Positions 1 through 8,458 of a stretch of DNA of 64,000 bases are shown here, piece by piece. This DNA is from JACPUW01 sp049115495 (lineage in GTDB: Bacteria; Bacteroidota; Bacteroidia; CAILMK01; JACPUW01), in assembly GCA_049115495.1 (NCBI GenBank), contig JAGDZV010000001.1, positions 124,001-188,000 of the forward strand, read 5' to 3'. The notes under the pieces were generated by a model that was not told the origin of the DNA, searched no databases, and worked only from the letters and a program-made list of their open reading frames with translations. Both the position numbers and the translations under genes were made by a program. The first letter of the stretch is position 1. Each line of letters opens with the position of its first letter.

Positions 1-1045
1 CTTGTTCTTTTTTCCATTTTTCAATTTGAAAAACCAATCTATAATCCCAAAGAAAAGCTCCATTTAAAACAATGCCCATAATTAGGTTTAAACGCGAATC
101 AAGCAGATTGATGAGTCTTTTTAGTTGGTTAATTGAACTGAAACCACCTGTTGCCCGGGCTTTTAGGTCGTTTAACTTAGCATTTTTAAAGTTTGCTTTT
201 GCCAAAGAATCAAGTAATCCGGCATACGCATCAAGGTTGTTTTGCTTTTTGGAAAGTTGGCTGTGCAGCGCATTTATGTCTTTTACTTTTATACCAATAA
301 TACCTAGATGGGCAAAAAAGTAGACGACTGGCACCCATTGCGGAATTATTGAAACGAAATACAAAATCAATATAGCTACAAAGGCAAAGGGCGAAAATTG
401 AGAAATTATCTTTAAAGCCCTATTTCCTAACAAGACTGGTTTTTCTTCAAACCAAGACTTTAACTCTTGATAGCCCTTATTTTTTGGAGCAAGCATGCCC
501 ACCGACTGAAAATCTTGCCGCCACAATACTTCTGCTGCCAATTCTTGATGCAACTCCTTCAGTTGGCTAAGGTTATTTCCATCTTGTTTTTTAATAAATT
601 CTGAGAGTGCCGTTTTGCCTTCAGTAGTAGTAGTTCTATTTAATCTTTGAAAAAGAGACTTTTTACCAAATAGATCGAGATCGTAAAGGTTTCTATGGTC
701 AAAATCAATGAGCTGTAAACCATTTTCAAAATCTGAAAAATCTCCTTCAATAGCCTTTAGCTCACTTGTATTTATTAAAAGAAGGTTCTCAATATTTTTA
801 ACCAGCGATTTAAGCGCATTATGACGTTTTATTTGCCATAAAAAAGCTCCGAAAATTACAGCAATTACTACTGCTCCAATCTCAAGCCAGTCTTGATTAT
901 AACTAAAAACACCAACAGCAATGGCTACAATAACGGTAATAAGTCTTACCGTAACAATACGCTGACTCCTTTGCCTTAGCTGTTGAAGTTCTTTTTCGAG
1001 CTCTTTGAGTCTTCTTCTGTAAAAGTCTATTGGTTTATTGGTCAT
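1..1045 (-). CDS. MutS-like membrane-anchored ATPase, N-terminal part (gene runs off the left edge)
   Basis: The minus frame is open from an ATG at 1043-1045 to the window edge, about 348 residues without a stop. It begins MTNKPIDFYRRRLKELEKEL, a basic coiled-coil-like lead, followed by two hydrophobic segments. The part that reads DLDLFGKKSLFQRLNRTTTT resembles the core 'lever' start of MutS-family proteins (Bacteroidota MutS-like proteins of about 590 residues). Two more hydrophobic stretches follow near residues 225-265. The MutS ATPase domain should lie beyond the edge and cannot be seen. These proteins differ from true mismatch-repair MutS: they lack the mismatch-recognition domain and carry membrane segments, and their role is unknown. 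The start overlaps the end of the upstream ABC ATPase gene by 11 nt, so the two are probably translationally coupled. Confidence 0.75.
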   Translation of the reverse strand, partial: MTNKPIDFYRRRLKELEKELQQLRQRSQRIVTVRLITVIVAIAVGVFSYNQDWLEIGAVVIAVIFGAFLWQIKRHNALKSLVKNIENLLLINTSELKAIEGDFSDFENGLQLIDFDHRNLYDLDLFGKKSLFQRLNRTTTTEGKTALSEFIKKQDGNNLSQLKELHQELAAEVLWRQDFQSVGMLAPKNKGYQELKSWFEEKPVLLGNRALKIISQFSPFAFVAILILYFVSIIPQWVPVVYFFAHLGIIGIKVKDINALHSQLSKKQNNLDAYAGLLDSLAKANFKNAKLNDLKARATGGFSSINQLKRLINLLDSRLNLIMGIVLNGAFLWDYRLVFQIEKWKKEQ

Positions 1046-1724
1046 TAAAAATATTATCAATTATGGTTGATGCCTTATCGGTAATTCTTTGGTTCAATTG
1101 AGCTTTTAGGTTGTGATAGTCTCCCCTAAATGCGGTATAATCTGTTTTACCTTCAAATAGCACGGTTATCTGGGCACAAATGTCGGTTAGTGTTTCAAGT
1201 ATGTGAGATGTTACAATAATTGTTTTTCCTTTTTCTTGAAGCCTTTTCAATACCAGTTTAATCTTTTCGTTACTTTCTAAATCAACTCCATTAAAAGGCT
1301 CATCGAGCATAATAATGGGCTTATCTAATGCTATAACACCTAAAAGAGCTAATTTTTTCTTCATCCCGGTGCTGTAATCATCAATCAGTTTGTTTAATGG
1401 CAGATCAAAAAGCTGATTCCACTTAACCGAATCAAAACTTGGATTCTTTTTTGCAAAAATTTCAAGATACTCACCACCTTTAATTTTGGGATAAAAGAAA
1501 TTTTCAGTTTCTAAAAAGGCAATAGGCTTTGTGGCCGAATCTTCTTGTAATTGAATAGAGCCTGAATTTGCCTTTAGCGTACCAAATATGGTTCTGAGCA
1601 AAGTGGTTTTGCCAGCACCATTCATACCTACCAAACCGTTTATTTCATTATGTTTAAATTCTACCGATAGATCTTTTAGCACCGTATTTTTCCTGTATGC
1701 TACCGTAAGCCTATTAATGATCAT
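1035..1724 (-). CDS. ABC transporter ATP-binding protein
   Basis: 229 residues, the size of a single nucleotide-binding domain. Walker A is GMNGAGKT at 33-40, the signature is YSTGMKKKL at 117-125, Walker B is IIMLDEP at 137-143, and the switch histidine is H174 (VTSH). It should power a membrane transporter from the cytoplasmic side. The gene overlaps the upstream membrane-protein gene by 11 nt and the downstream MutS-like gene by 11 nt, so all three look like one operon and the 318-residue membrane protein is the natural permease partner. Motif quality resembles the CcmA/drug-exporter type rather than an importer ATPase, and no substrate-binding protein is nearby. The substrate cannot be told from sequence. 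Confidence 0.9.
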   Translation of the reverse strand: MIINRLTVAYRKNTVLKDLSVEFKHNEINGLVGMNGAGKTTLLRTIFGTLKANSGSIQLQEDSATKPIAFLETENFFYPKIKGGEYLEIFAKKNPSFDSVKWNQLFDLPLNKLIDDYSTGMKKKLALLGVIALDKPIIMLDEPFNGVDLESNEKIKLVLKRLQEKGKTIIVTSHILETLTDICAQITVLFEGKTDYTAFRGDYHNLKAQLNQRITDKASTIIDNIFNDQ

Positions 1725-2670
1725 TGTAGAAATATGGTTTTAAGTTTTCAACTGACTTTTTGTAGTTTATTATCATCATAACAATTGGTATTGGGAAAAG
1801 AAACGGAATAAGGAAAAAGACTAGCATTAATCCCTGAAGCACATTATTATTGTCAAAACGAGCGCCTGGTCTATAACTTCTGTATTTAAATAGCACCGCA
1901 TTAATTGTTGCTAAAAAGGCCACTATCCATACATAAAGCAAAACAAACCATAAACCAGGATTGAACGCCACATACAAAATTGACATGGGCAAAATCAATA
2001 AATAAAAAATGAAACAATGATTTTTTAGCTTATTGATAATGAGTTGATGAGGAGATGCATAGTTGGCTACTAAAAGCTCTTTTGATTCCCCAAAAAGATA
2101 AAAAACTGAAGTATTAAGGGTTAAAAAGAAAATGATTACGGGTACTCCTCCTTGAAACTTTGAAAGTCCAATTCCACAAAGTAACAGTACAATTACAGCC
2201 AGTCCATATTGACGTAATCCAGTTCGCCACTCAAAATTTTTATATGGTAAAAAATCACCAATGTTCAAAAAAAAGCGATCCATAGTTACTCCGTTAAAGT
2301 TGATTAAAGGAGAAATAACTACAAAGCCCAAAACAATGAGAGCGTTTATATAAAGCCCTAAAAAAGAAAACGCAAGTACACTTATTGAGCCAATAATTGA
2401 ATAAACAAGCAAGTACAAAACATATTGACTTAAATGCGCAAGCTGTAAGAGTTTATAATCTTTTCTACTAAACTGAATTGCCTGAATCAAGAGTAAAGGC
2501 AAGTAGCCCCAATAATGTTCTCCCGCCAAGAATTGAGTAAAAGCATAACGCATGAGTGCAAATAGTATGAATAAAATGAGTATTGCCCTTATAGGACCAA
2601 GCTCATTAATGTAACGGTACCAACGGAGTATGTGAATTCTCAAAAAGAACATTAGATTGCAAATTAACAT
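1714..2670 (-). CDS. Multi-pass membrane protein, probable ABC transporter permease
   Basis: 318 residues with many hydrophobic segments (for example around 27-45, 58-66, 84-135, 155-190, 213-255 and 280-305), so an inner-membrane protein with roughly eight to ten spans. I recognise no catalytic motif. Its stop overlaps the start of an ABC ATPase by 11 nt, and that context is the main reason to call it the permease. An in-frame Met at codon 7 (MFFLRIHILRW) is an alternative start. The gene is divergent from the sulfotransferase across a 64-nt spacer. Confidence 0.65.
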   Translation of the reverse strand: MLICNLMFFLRIHILRWYRYINELGPIRAILILFILFALMRYAFTQFLAGEHYWGYLPLLLIQAIQFSRKDYKLLQLAHLSQYVLYLLVYSIIGSISVLAFSFLGLYINALIVLGFVVISPLINFNGVTMDRFFLNIGDFLPYKNFEWRTGLRQYGLAVIVLLLCGIGLSKFQGGVPVIIFFLTLNTSVFYLFGESKELLVANYASPHQLIINKLKNHCFIFYLLILPMSILYVAFNPGLWFVLLYVWIVAFLATINAVLFKYRSYRPGARFDNNNVLQGLMLVFFLIPFLFPIPIVMMIINYKKSVENLKPYFYNDH

Positions 2671-2722
2671 TTAAAGCACTTTGAAGTAGCACCTGTTTAT
2701 ACCGCTCATAATAATTGCCAAT

Positions 2723-2730
2723 TACCTTTG
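2723..2730 (+). promoter_or_regulatory. Candidate -7 element (TACCTTTG) for the sulfotransferase gene
   Basis: It matches the Bacteroidota -7 consensus TAnnTTTG exactly and ends 4 nt before the ATG at 2735. No good -33 TTG sits at the usual 17-23 nt distance. If used, the transcript would be essentially leaderless. Confidence 0.35.
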
Positions 2731-2734
2731 TGCC

Positions 2735-3496
2735 ATGCGAAATGCGGTTTTTATTGTAGGATATTGGAATTCAGGCACAACACTTTTGGTAGATGTGCTA
2801 AGAAAACATCCTGCCCTTAGGTTTAAAAGAGCAAGATGGAAACCAAATTTAGAAGACCGCACCATTATTAAGATTCTTAGAAAGTTTAATTCTGATTTTA
2901 TTAATCTTGATGACTACTACCAAGAAATAAACAACAACGGTTTTGAAAACTACTATGAACCAAATTTTAATGAGAACGACAAGGCTCGATTTATTAAGAT
3001 TTTCAATAGAAAATATGGAGTACGGCAAAACAAAACCTTGCTTCTAAAGAATCCTTGGCTATGGTTTATGTACAACTTTATTGGCAACCACTTTACAGGT
3101 TGGAACATAAAAAAAATTGTGATTATTAGAGACGGTGCCATGCAAACGGCATCTAAAGATTATTGGCTAAGGGTAGCCGAGCCTGAAAGAATGCTTTTTG
3201 CCCGTGCGAAATTTTGGGTTAGAAGTATGGAATACTATTTTAAGCATTGGTTTAAAGATGAACAAACACTTAGTATTCGCTACGAGAACTTATGTTACCA
3301 TCCGCGCGAGACCTTAATCGAGATTTGTGATTTTCTTGGGTTAGATTATGAATCAATTGCAGAACATACGCCTGCTGTATTAGAAAACCGCAGAGACAAA
3401 TGGTTGGCTATTGACAAAAGCCTAAGATTTAAGGTTTCAGAAATTACTGCAGACATGCAAAGGCAAGTAGACGAAGTGTTACCAGTAAGGCCATAA
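2735..3496 (+). CDS. Sulfotransferase family protein
   Basis: 253 residues. The 5'-phosphosulfate-binding loop is at 9-18 (GYWNSGTTLL), and the 3'-phosphate-binding region is IVIIRDGAMQTAS at 128-140, where R132 and S140 fit the expected PAPS contacts. The protein should transfer sulfate from PAPS to an unidentified hydroxyl or amino acceptor. It has no signal peptide, so it is cytoplasmic. The gene stands alone on the plus strand: it is divergent from the ABC permease and ends 1 nt before the stop codon of the convergent amidase gene. No APS kinase or glycan-assembly gene is close, so the acceptor is open. Confidence 0.82.
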   Translation: MRNAVFIVGYWNSGTTLLVDVLRKHPALRFKRARWKPNLEDRTIIKILRKFNSDFINLDDYYQEINNNGFENYYEPNFNENDKARFIKIFNRKYGVRQNKTLLLKNPWLWFMYNFIGNHFTGWNIKKIVIIRDGAMQTASKDYWLRVAEPERMLFARAKFWVRSMEYYFKHWFKDEQTLSIRYENLCYHPRETLIEICDFLGLDYESIAEHTPAVLENRRDKWLAIDKSLRFKVSEITADMQRQVDEVLPVRP

Positions 3497-3497
3497 A

Positions 3498-4430
3498 CTA
3501 ATACTTCCCATTTGTCTCATCTCCGCTATGCGGATTTTGAGGTGGATGACTAATTACATCCAGATTACCTTGCTGCTTCTTAATATTACTTGGTTTAATT
3601 AGAGGGCCCAAAGAATCAAGATATGGATGCTCAGCCCCGGCCTGATAGATTTTGAAATCTTGCATATGATCTCGAAAACTTTTTAGTGGTTGTCCAAGGC
3701 GCAATACGCCTCTTTCACGGCTTCTTTTTACATTGTCAAGGTCAAGCTCTACGGGAAAAAACTCTTCAATTTGGCCTGCCTGGTATAGAATTCTACCATC
3801 AGGGCCACAAACAATGCTTTTGCCATTACCACCTGCCCCAAGGCCATTTACATCAAAAAAGTAACATTGATTAATTGCAGCGGTAGACCTAGCAATTGAC
3901 AATTCAATATCACGATCCATTGTTCCGGTAAGCGTTGGATGAAGAATTACCTCGGCTCCCATTGTAGCCAAAGTTCTCGATGTCTCAGGAAACCATGCAT
4001 CATAACAAATGCTTACACCAAATTTTCCAACTTCAGGCACGTCAAAAGTGAAAAAAGAATCACCTGCGGTTACACCTTCTTCGTATGGAAAGAAAGGGAA
4101 CATTTTACGGTATTTACCAACTACATGGCCTTGTGGATTGATTACTACTGAAGTATTATAGATTTTACCATGTTCTTTTTCAAACATAGAGCCTGGCAAA
4201 AGCCAAATACCATACTTGGCTGCCATTTTCTCAAACTCTAGTAAATCCTTATTCGGAAATTCTTGAGCAAATTGAGTTAGTGGACCACGAACAGAAAGTT
4301 CGCTAAAAACAACCATCTGTACCCATGGGTAAATACTCATGAGTACATCAAGTTTAAATTTCATCATTTCTACGTTACTGTGTGCTGCAGAAACCTGCAT
4401 TTGCACCCCAGCAATTGAAAAGTGTCTCAT
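3498..4430 (-). CDS. Carbon-nitrogen hydrolase (nitrilase superfamily amidase)
   Basis: 310 residues with the complete nitrilase catalytic triad: E44 (VFSELS), K109 (GKYRKMFPF) and C142 (SICYDAW). It should hydrolyse a carbon-nitrogen bond, most often of an amide or carbamoyl group. It has an unusual C-terminal tail of about 40 polar residues rich in Asn, Gln, Gly and His. The gene starts 10 nt after the end of the class III aminotransferase gene and is surely co-transcribed with it. This suggests consecutive steps in breakdown of an omega-amino compound, for example beta-alanine, GABA or polyamine metabolism, but the substrate is inference. Confidence 0.85.
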   Translation of the reverse strand: MRHFSIAGVQMQVSAAHSNVEMMKFKLDVLMSIYPWVQMVVFSELSVRGPLTQFAQEFPNKDLLEFEKMAAKYGIWLLPGSMFEKEHGKIYNTSVVINPQGHVVGKYRKMFPFFPYEEGVTAGDSFFTFDVPEVGKFGVSICYDAWFPETSRTLATMGAEVILHPTLTGTMDRDIELSIARSTAAINQCYFFDVNGLGAGGNGKSIVCGPDGRILYQAGQIEEFFPVELDLDNVKRSRERGVLRLGQPLKSFRDHMQDFKIYQAGAEHPYLDSLGPLIKPSNIKKQQGNLDVISHPPQNPHSGDETNGKY

Positions 4431-4440
4431 CTAAAAATAT

Positions 4441-5760
4441 CTATTTTCCTGATGTTAGTCTCAGCAACTCTTCTTCTATTATATCAAGGCCTTTAAGCAA
4501 ATGCTCATCACTAATGGTAAGTGGCGACAGTATTCTAATAATGTTTCCGTAGGTACCTGCTTTTAAAATTAACAAACCACGATCATAGCATGCTTTTACA
4601 AGTGCTGCTGTTAATTCGGTTGCTGGTTTTCTTGGATTATTATCCTCAATAAGTTCAAATGCTACCATTGCCCCTAATCCCCTAACATCGCCAACTGCAG
4701 CACATTTTTTCTGTAAATCATAGAACCTGTTCCAAGTTATATCAGCTACATGGGTGGCCTTGGCATTAATGTCAATTTCTTCCATGTATTTAATATTGGC
4801 TAGGGCTGCAGCACATGCTACAGGATTTCCAGGATAAGTTCCCCCTACGGTTCCTGGAGCTGCAGCATCCATTACAGAAGCCTTACCTATTACACAACCA
4901 ATTGGCATGCCCGCTCCCATTGATTTTGCCCAAGTTGAAATATCTGGAATCACATTATAATGCTGGTATGCTGCCCATTTAGAAGTTCTTGCAAAACCTG
5001 TTTGTACCTCGTCAAATATTAAACAAATGCCTTTTTCATCACAAAGCTTTCTAAGCTCTTCAACATATCGCTGTGGAGCAACGTAAAATCCACCTTCGCC
5101 TTGTACCAACTCAATAATAATTGCCGCAAGATTCTCTTCATTTACAACGTTGAGCATTGCTTCTCTTAATCTTGCAATTTCTCTATCAGCAAACTGATCT
5201 GGTGTTAAACCATCTCCATATCTAAAGTAGTTTGGATACGGAATTCGGTATACTTCTGGTGCAAAAGGTCCACAGCCTTTTTTATAAGCAATTTTTGAAG
5301 TTAAGGCCATGGTAAGATTGGTTCTGCCATGAAAAGCACCAGTAAAACAAAGTACTGCTCTTCTCTTTGTGGCTTGCCTTGCTATTTTAATAGCATTCTC
5401 AACAGACTCGGCCCCACTTCCCGTAATCATAACCTTGGTATTGTCTCCATGCGGAAACATATCAGATAACTTCTCGGCCAACTCAACATATGGTTCGTAA
5501 GTCGCTACCTGAAAACAAGAGTGAATTAGTTGCTTAGATTGCTCGTTAATAGCATCTATTACCGGTTGCGGACAGTGTCCTGAGTTTATTACACCTATGC
5601 CGCCTACAAAGTCAATGATTTCTTCTCCATCAGCATTAATAATCACCCCTTCTTTAGCCGAAACAGCAGTTGAATCAAAGTTCATACTTATACCATTTGG
5701 CACAACCTTCTTCCTTCTTTCAATTAAAAGCTCACTTGCTTTTTTCTCAACTTCAATCAT
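4441..5760 (-). CDS. Class III aminotransferase, 4-aminobutyrate aminotransferase type
   Basis: 439 residues, normal length for the PLP-dependent class III family. GSGAESVENAIK near 114-125 and GAFHGRT at 141-147 form the PLP phosphate pocket. D250 (IFDEVQTGF) contacts the PLP ring nitrogen, and K279 (WAKSMGAG) is the Schiff-base lysine. Sequence flavour is that of GABA and other omega-amino acid transaminases; ornithine or acetylornithine aminotransferase is a less likely alternative. A TAnnTTTG element lies upstream (5783-5790), so this gene and the downstream amidase may form their own unit, separated by 99 nt from the DUF3108 gene. Confidence 0.85.
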   Translation of the reverse strand: MIEVEKKASELLIERRKKVVPNGISMNFDSTAVSAKEGVIINADGEEIIDFVGGIGVINSGHCPQPVIDAINEQSKQLIHSCFQVATYEPYVELAEKLSDMFPHGDNTKVMITGSGAESVENAIKIARQATKRRAVLCFTGAFHGRTNLTMALTSKIAYKKGCGPFAPEVYRIPYPNYFRYGDGLTPDQFADREIARLREAMLNVVNEENLAAIIIELVQGEGGFYVAPQRYVEELRKLCDEKGICLIFDEVQTGFARTSKWAAYQHYNVIPDISTWAKSMGAGMPIGCVIGKASVMDAAAPGTVGGTYPGNPVACAAALANIKYMEEIDINAKATHVADITWNRFYDLQKKCAAVGDVRGLGAMVAFELIEDNNPRKPATELTAALVKACYDRGLLILKAGTYGNIIRILSPLTISDEHLLKGLDIIEEELLRLTSGK

Positions 5761-5782
5761 AAATAGCAGGTAAAATTTTGTG

Positions 5783-5790
5783 CAAAGCTA
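5783..5790 (-). promoter_or_regulatory. Candidate -7 element (TAGCTTTG) for the aminotransferase-amidase unit
   Basis: Exact TAnnTTTG on the minus strand, ending 22 nt before the start codon, inside a 99-nt gap. A TTG that could be the -33 box is 28 nt upstream, farther than usual. Nothing else is recognisable in this gap. Confidence 0.35.
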
Positions 5791-5859
5791 CCACCATTTA
5801 ATAGGCTAATTATGCACTCAATCACAAATATTTCACACATGAATTTAAGGTAAAAACCG

Positions 5860-6669
5860 CTAGTCAATTTTACAATCAAGAGGAAAACTAAGGTTCCTAA
5901 ACTCTACTAAATCTACTTTTATACTGCCCACAAAAATCTCAGATTCAATTCTTATAGGCACTTGGTTCTTATCGTCAGAAACGTAGACTACCATGTCATC
6001 TTGCCCTTTAAACACTCTGCCTTCAACTAGTTTTGGAATAATTCGCATGCATCTAAAAGTTCCAAGTTTGGTTTTTATATTTTCATAACCATCAAAAATG
6101 GCACTACACTTAAACCATTCTGAAGCGAAAAATACATTTAACGGAAGCTCATAGCCTTCTTCTTTTTCAAAAAACTTAATGCTTCTGGCAAAATAGAGCA
6201 TTGATGCAAGATCTTGAACACCTGTTGGTATTTCAACTTCTGAATTACCTTTTGAATTTTTACCCTTTGCTAGTTTAGTCTTATGCTCAAATAAGTAGCT
6301 CTCTTTGTCTACATAGTCACCTTCCAATACATTTCTGCTGTAAACTGTAGGCAACATACTGCTTGAGTCTATGTATGAATAGTAATAATCTCTTACCATG
6401 TAAAATAGGTCCCAACTTTTGTAAGACCTACCGGTAACTTTTACGGCATAGTGCGAGTTGCCTCTAATTTGACGCATGGTATCAATTACACTAAAAGTGG
6501 CTTCTCCGGCATCTACTATACCGTAATGAATATTATATCTTAGAAATTCTCCTCTTTTAAATGGTCTGTATTCTGGGGCAGAATTTTCTACCTTTTTTAC
6601 ATTATCACTTTTTAACCCAAGAAAAAAGATCGAGATTAAAAGAATAAGAATTGTTCTTAAGAACATCAT
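5860..6669 (-). CDS. DUF3108 domain protein, exported
   Basis: 269 residues with an N-terminal hydrophobic signal (MMFLRTILILLISIFFLG). The segment RPFKRGEFLRYNIHYGIVDA and the later beta-rich body match the DUF3108 family, which is widespread in Gram-negative bacteria and probably acts in the periplasm or outer membrane; no biochemical function is established. Two ATG codons are adjacent at the start. The start overlaps the stop of the BtuF-like gene in an ATGA tetranucleotide, so it is the last gene of the CBS-gapA-btuF-like run. Confidence 0.8.
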   Translation of the reverse strand: MMFLRTILILLISIFFLGLKSDNVKKVENSAPEYRPFKRGEFLRYNIHYGIVDAGEATFSVIDTMRQIRGNSHYAVKVTGRSYKSWDLFYMVRDYYYSYIDSSSMLPTVYSRNVLEGDYVDKESYLFEHKTKLAKGKNSKGNSEVEIPTGVQDLASMLYFARSIKFFEKEEGYELPLNVFFASEWFKCSAIFDGYENIKTKLGTFRCMRIIPKLVEGRVFKGQDDMVVYVSDDKNQVPIRIESEIFVGSIKVDLVEFRNLSFPLDCKID

Positions 6670-7445
6670 TTAGCGAGTCCATTTAATAACTCTTGAAAGT
6701 AATCAACCGCTAAAAGCATTCTATTTCCGTACCATGAAAACATTTCTCCATCTACTAAAACAATTTTTGAATTAGGAAGTTCATCTTGAATCTCATCAAT
6801 ATGTTTTTGCTTAAATGGAAATGGTTCAGACGAAAGAAAAATATGGCTTGGTTTGGTTTCTATTAGTTGCTTTATGCCAATTTGAGGGTAGCGTGTAAAA
6901 TCACCAAATACGTTTTGAAAACCTAGTATTTTCAATAATTCATCTATGTAAGTTTCTTTTGCAGCTGCCATGTAAGGCTGGTACCATATCAAATATGCAA
7001 CGCTTGCTTTAATCTTTGGTAATTCGTTAATACCTTTTTTAATATTAAAAACAAGCTCAATTGCTTTTTCTTCTGTCCCGCAAAGCCTTCCCACATCTGT
7101 AATCATGGTAAAGGCAGAATCTACGGTTAGAATATCTGAAGTATAAACTGGATATTTTTTCTGAAGAAACCGAATTTGCTCTTTGTCGTTTTCTTCTTTA
7201 TTGGCAATTATTAGGTCCGGTTGTAATTGCTCAATTTCTCCTAGTTTTAATTGTTTAGTGCCCCCAATGTTCTTCACCCTTTTTATTTCTGATTTTGGGT
7301 GTATACAAAAACGAGTGCGCCCCACAATCTCATCTTTAAGTCCTAAATAGAACAAAAATTCAGTTTGTGAGGGCACTACACTTATAATCCGCTTAGGCAC
7401 GGATTTTATATTGAGTTGATGACCAATTTGGTCAACTAACTGCAT
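6666..7445 (-). CDS. BtuF-like helical-backbone metal/cobalamin-binding protein without a signal peptide
   Basis: 259 residues, matching the family of periplasmic ABC binding proteins for cobalamin and metal chelates: KRIISVVPSQTEFLFYLGL near 19-37, VGRTRFCIHP at 41-50 and IGGTKQLKLGEI around 60-71. Unlike real periplasmic binding proteins it starts MQLVDQIGHQLNIKSVPKR, with no signal peptide or lipobox, so it is predicted to be cytoplasmic. No BtuC/BtuD transporter genes are in the window. It lies 3 nt downstream of gapA and overlaps the DUF3108 gene by 4 nt. A vitamin B12 carrier or sensor role is speculative. Confidence 0.75.
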   Translation of the reverse strand: MQLVDQIGHQLNIKSVPKRIISVVPSQTEFLFYLGLKDEIVGRTRFCIHPKSEIKRVKNIGGTKQLKLGEIEQLQPDLIIANKEENDKEQIRFLQKKYPVYTSDILTVDSAFTMITDVGRLCGTEEKAIELVFNIKKGINELPKIKASVAYLIWYQPYMAAAKETYIDELLKILGFQNVFGDFTRYPQIGIKQLIETKPSHIFLSSEPFPFKQKHIDEIQDELPNSKIVLVDGEMFSWYGNRMLLAVDYFQELLNGLAK

Positions 7446-7448
7446 ATA

Positions 7449-8456
7449 CTACATAAATTTTTTGGCGTAGTAGTCAAGTAAATCTACGCAGCGTGTGCTG
7501 TATCCAAACTCATTGTCATACCAAGAGCTTACTTTAATTAAGTTGCCTATACTTGATGTTAACGTAGAGTCAAAAATACCAGAGTGTGGGTTGCTAATGA
7601 TATCAACTGAAACGATAGGATCAGTATTGTATTGAAGAATACCGTTTAGTTTACCCGAAGTCAATTCTTTAAATGAAGCATTGATCTCATCTGCAGTTGT
7701 ATCTTTTCTTACCAAGAAAGTCATTTCTGTAACCGAACCATCTTCAGTAGGTACACGAATCGCGCTTCCTTTGAATTTACCATCTAAGTGTGGGAAAAGT
7801 TTAATTACTGCACCAGCCGCACCAGTTGAAGTAGGAATCATTGATCTTGTTGCTGCTCTTGCTCTTCTTAAGTCACTGTGAGGAGCATCATGTAATCTTT
7901 GATCACTGGTAAAAGCATGAATTGTAGTGATGAAACCTTTTTCAATTCCCCAATTATCATCAATATGCTTAACTACATGAGCACAAGAGTTAGTTGTACA
8001 AGATGCATTTGATATCACATCTTCATCAGCTGTAAGCTGATCTTCATTTACACCAAGTACATATGCTTTAATGCCAGCACCTTTTGGTGGAGCAGATACC
8101 ATTACTTTTTTAGCACCCGCCTTAATGTGAAGACTTGCAGTTTCTAATGATCTGAATATACCTGTTGACTCTACTACAAAATCAATTCCAAGCTCTCCCC
8201 AAGGCAATTGTGCAGGATCTCTTTCTGTGTAAACTTTAATTGTTGCACCATCTACAACCATGTTTCCGTCAACTACAGAAACTTCGCCTGGGTACATTTT
8301 GTGAATGCTATCATACTTAAATAGATAGGCTAAAGTGTCAACATTTGTAAGGTCATTAATTGCAACTACTTCTACATTTTCGTTTTTCATTGCCTGACGC
8401 AATACAATTCGGCCAATTCTACCGAAACCATTAATTGCTACTTTTAATTTACTCAT
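7449..8456 (-). CDS. gapA: Type I glyceraldehyde-3-phosphate dehydrogenase
   Basis: 335 residues, the standard GAPDH length. NGFGRIGR at 9-16 is the dinucleotide fold, and the N34-D35 pair after the second strand favours NAD over NADP. The catalytic Cys is C153 in SNASCTTNSCA and the general base is H180 in TTIHAFT. It converts glyceraldehyde 3-phosphate, phosphate and NAD+ to 1,3-bisphosphoglycerate in glycolysis. It sits between cystathionine beta-synthase (2 nt gap) and the BtuF-like gene (3 nt gap), an odd pairing for a central glycolytic gene. Confidence 0.95.
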   Translation of the reverse strand: MSKLKVAINGFGRIGRIVLRQAMKNENVEVVAINDLTNVDTLAYLFKYDSIHKMYPGEVSVVDGNMVVDGATIKVYTERDPAQLPWGELGIDFVVESTGIFRSLETASLHIKAGAKKVMVSAPPKGAGIKAYVLGVNEDQLTADEDVISNASCTTNSCAHVVKHIDDNWGIEKGFITTIHAFTSDQRLHDAPHSDLRRARAATRSMIPTSTGAAGAVIKLFPHLDGKFKGSAIRVPTEDGSVTEMTFLVRKDTTADEINASFKELTSGKLNGILQYNTDPIVSVDIISNPHSGIFDSTLTSSIGNLIKVSSWYDNEFGYSTRCVDLLDYYAKKFM

Positions 8457-8458
8457 AA

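Noticed and set aside
72..323. 83-codon plus-strand frame in the MutS-like gene
   Set aside because: The minus frame is a continuous MutS-like reading frame; this is its shadow.
7980..8010. GAPDH active-site oddity (CTTNSCA instead of CTTNCLA)
   Set aside because: Catalytic Cys and His are intact and Ser at that place is found in other bacterial GAPDHs, so it is family variation.
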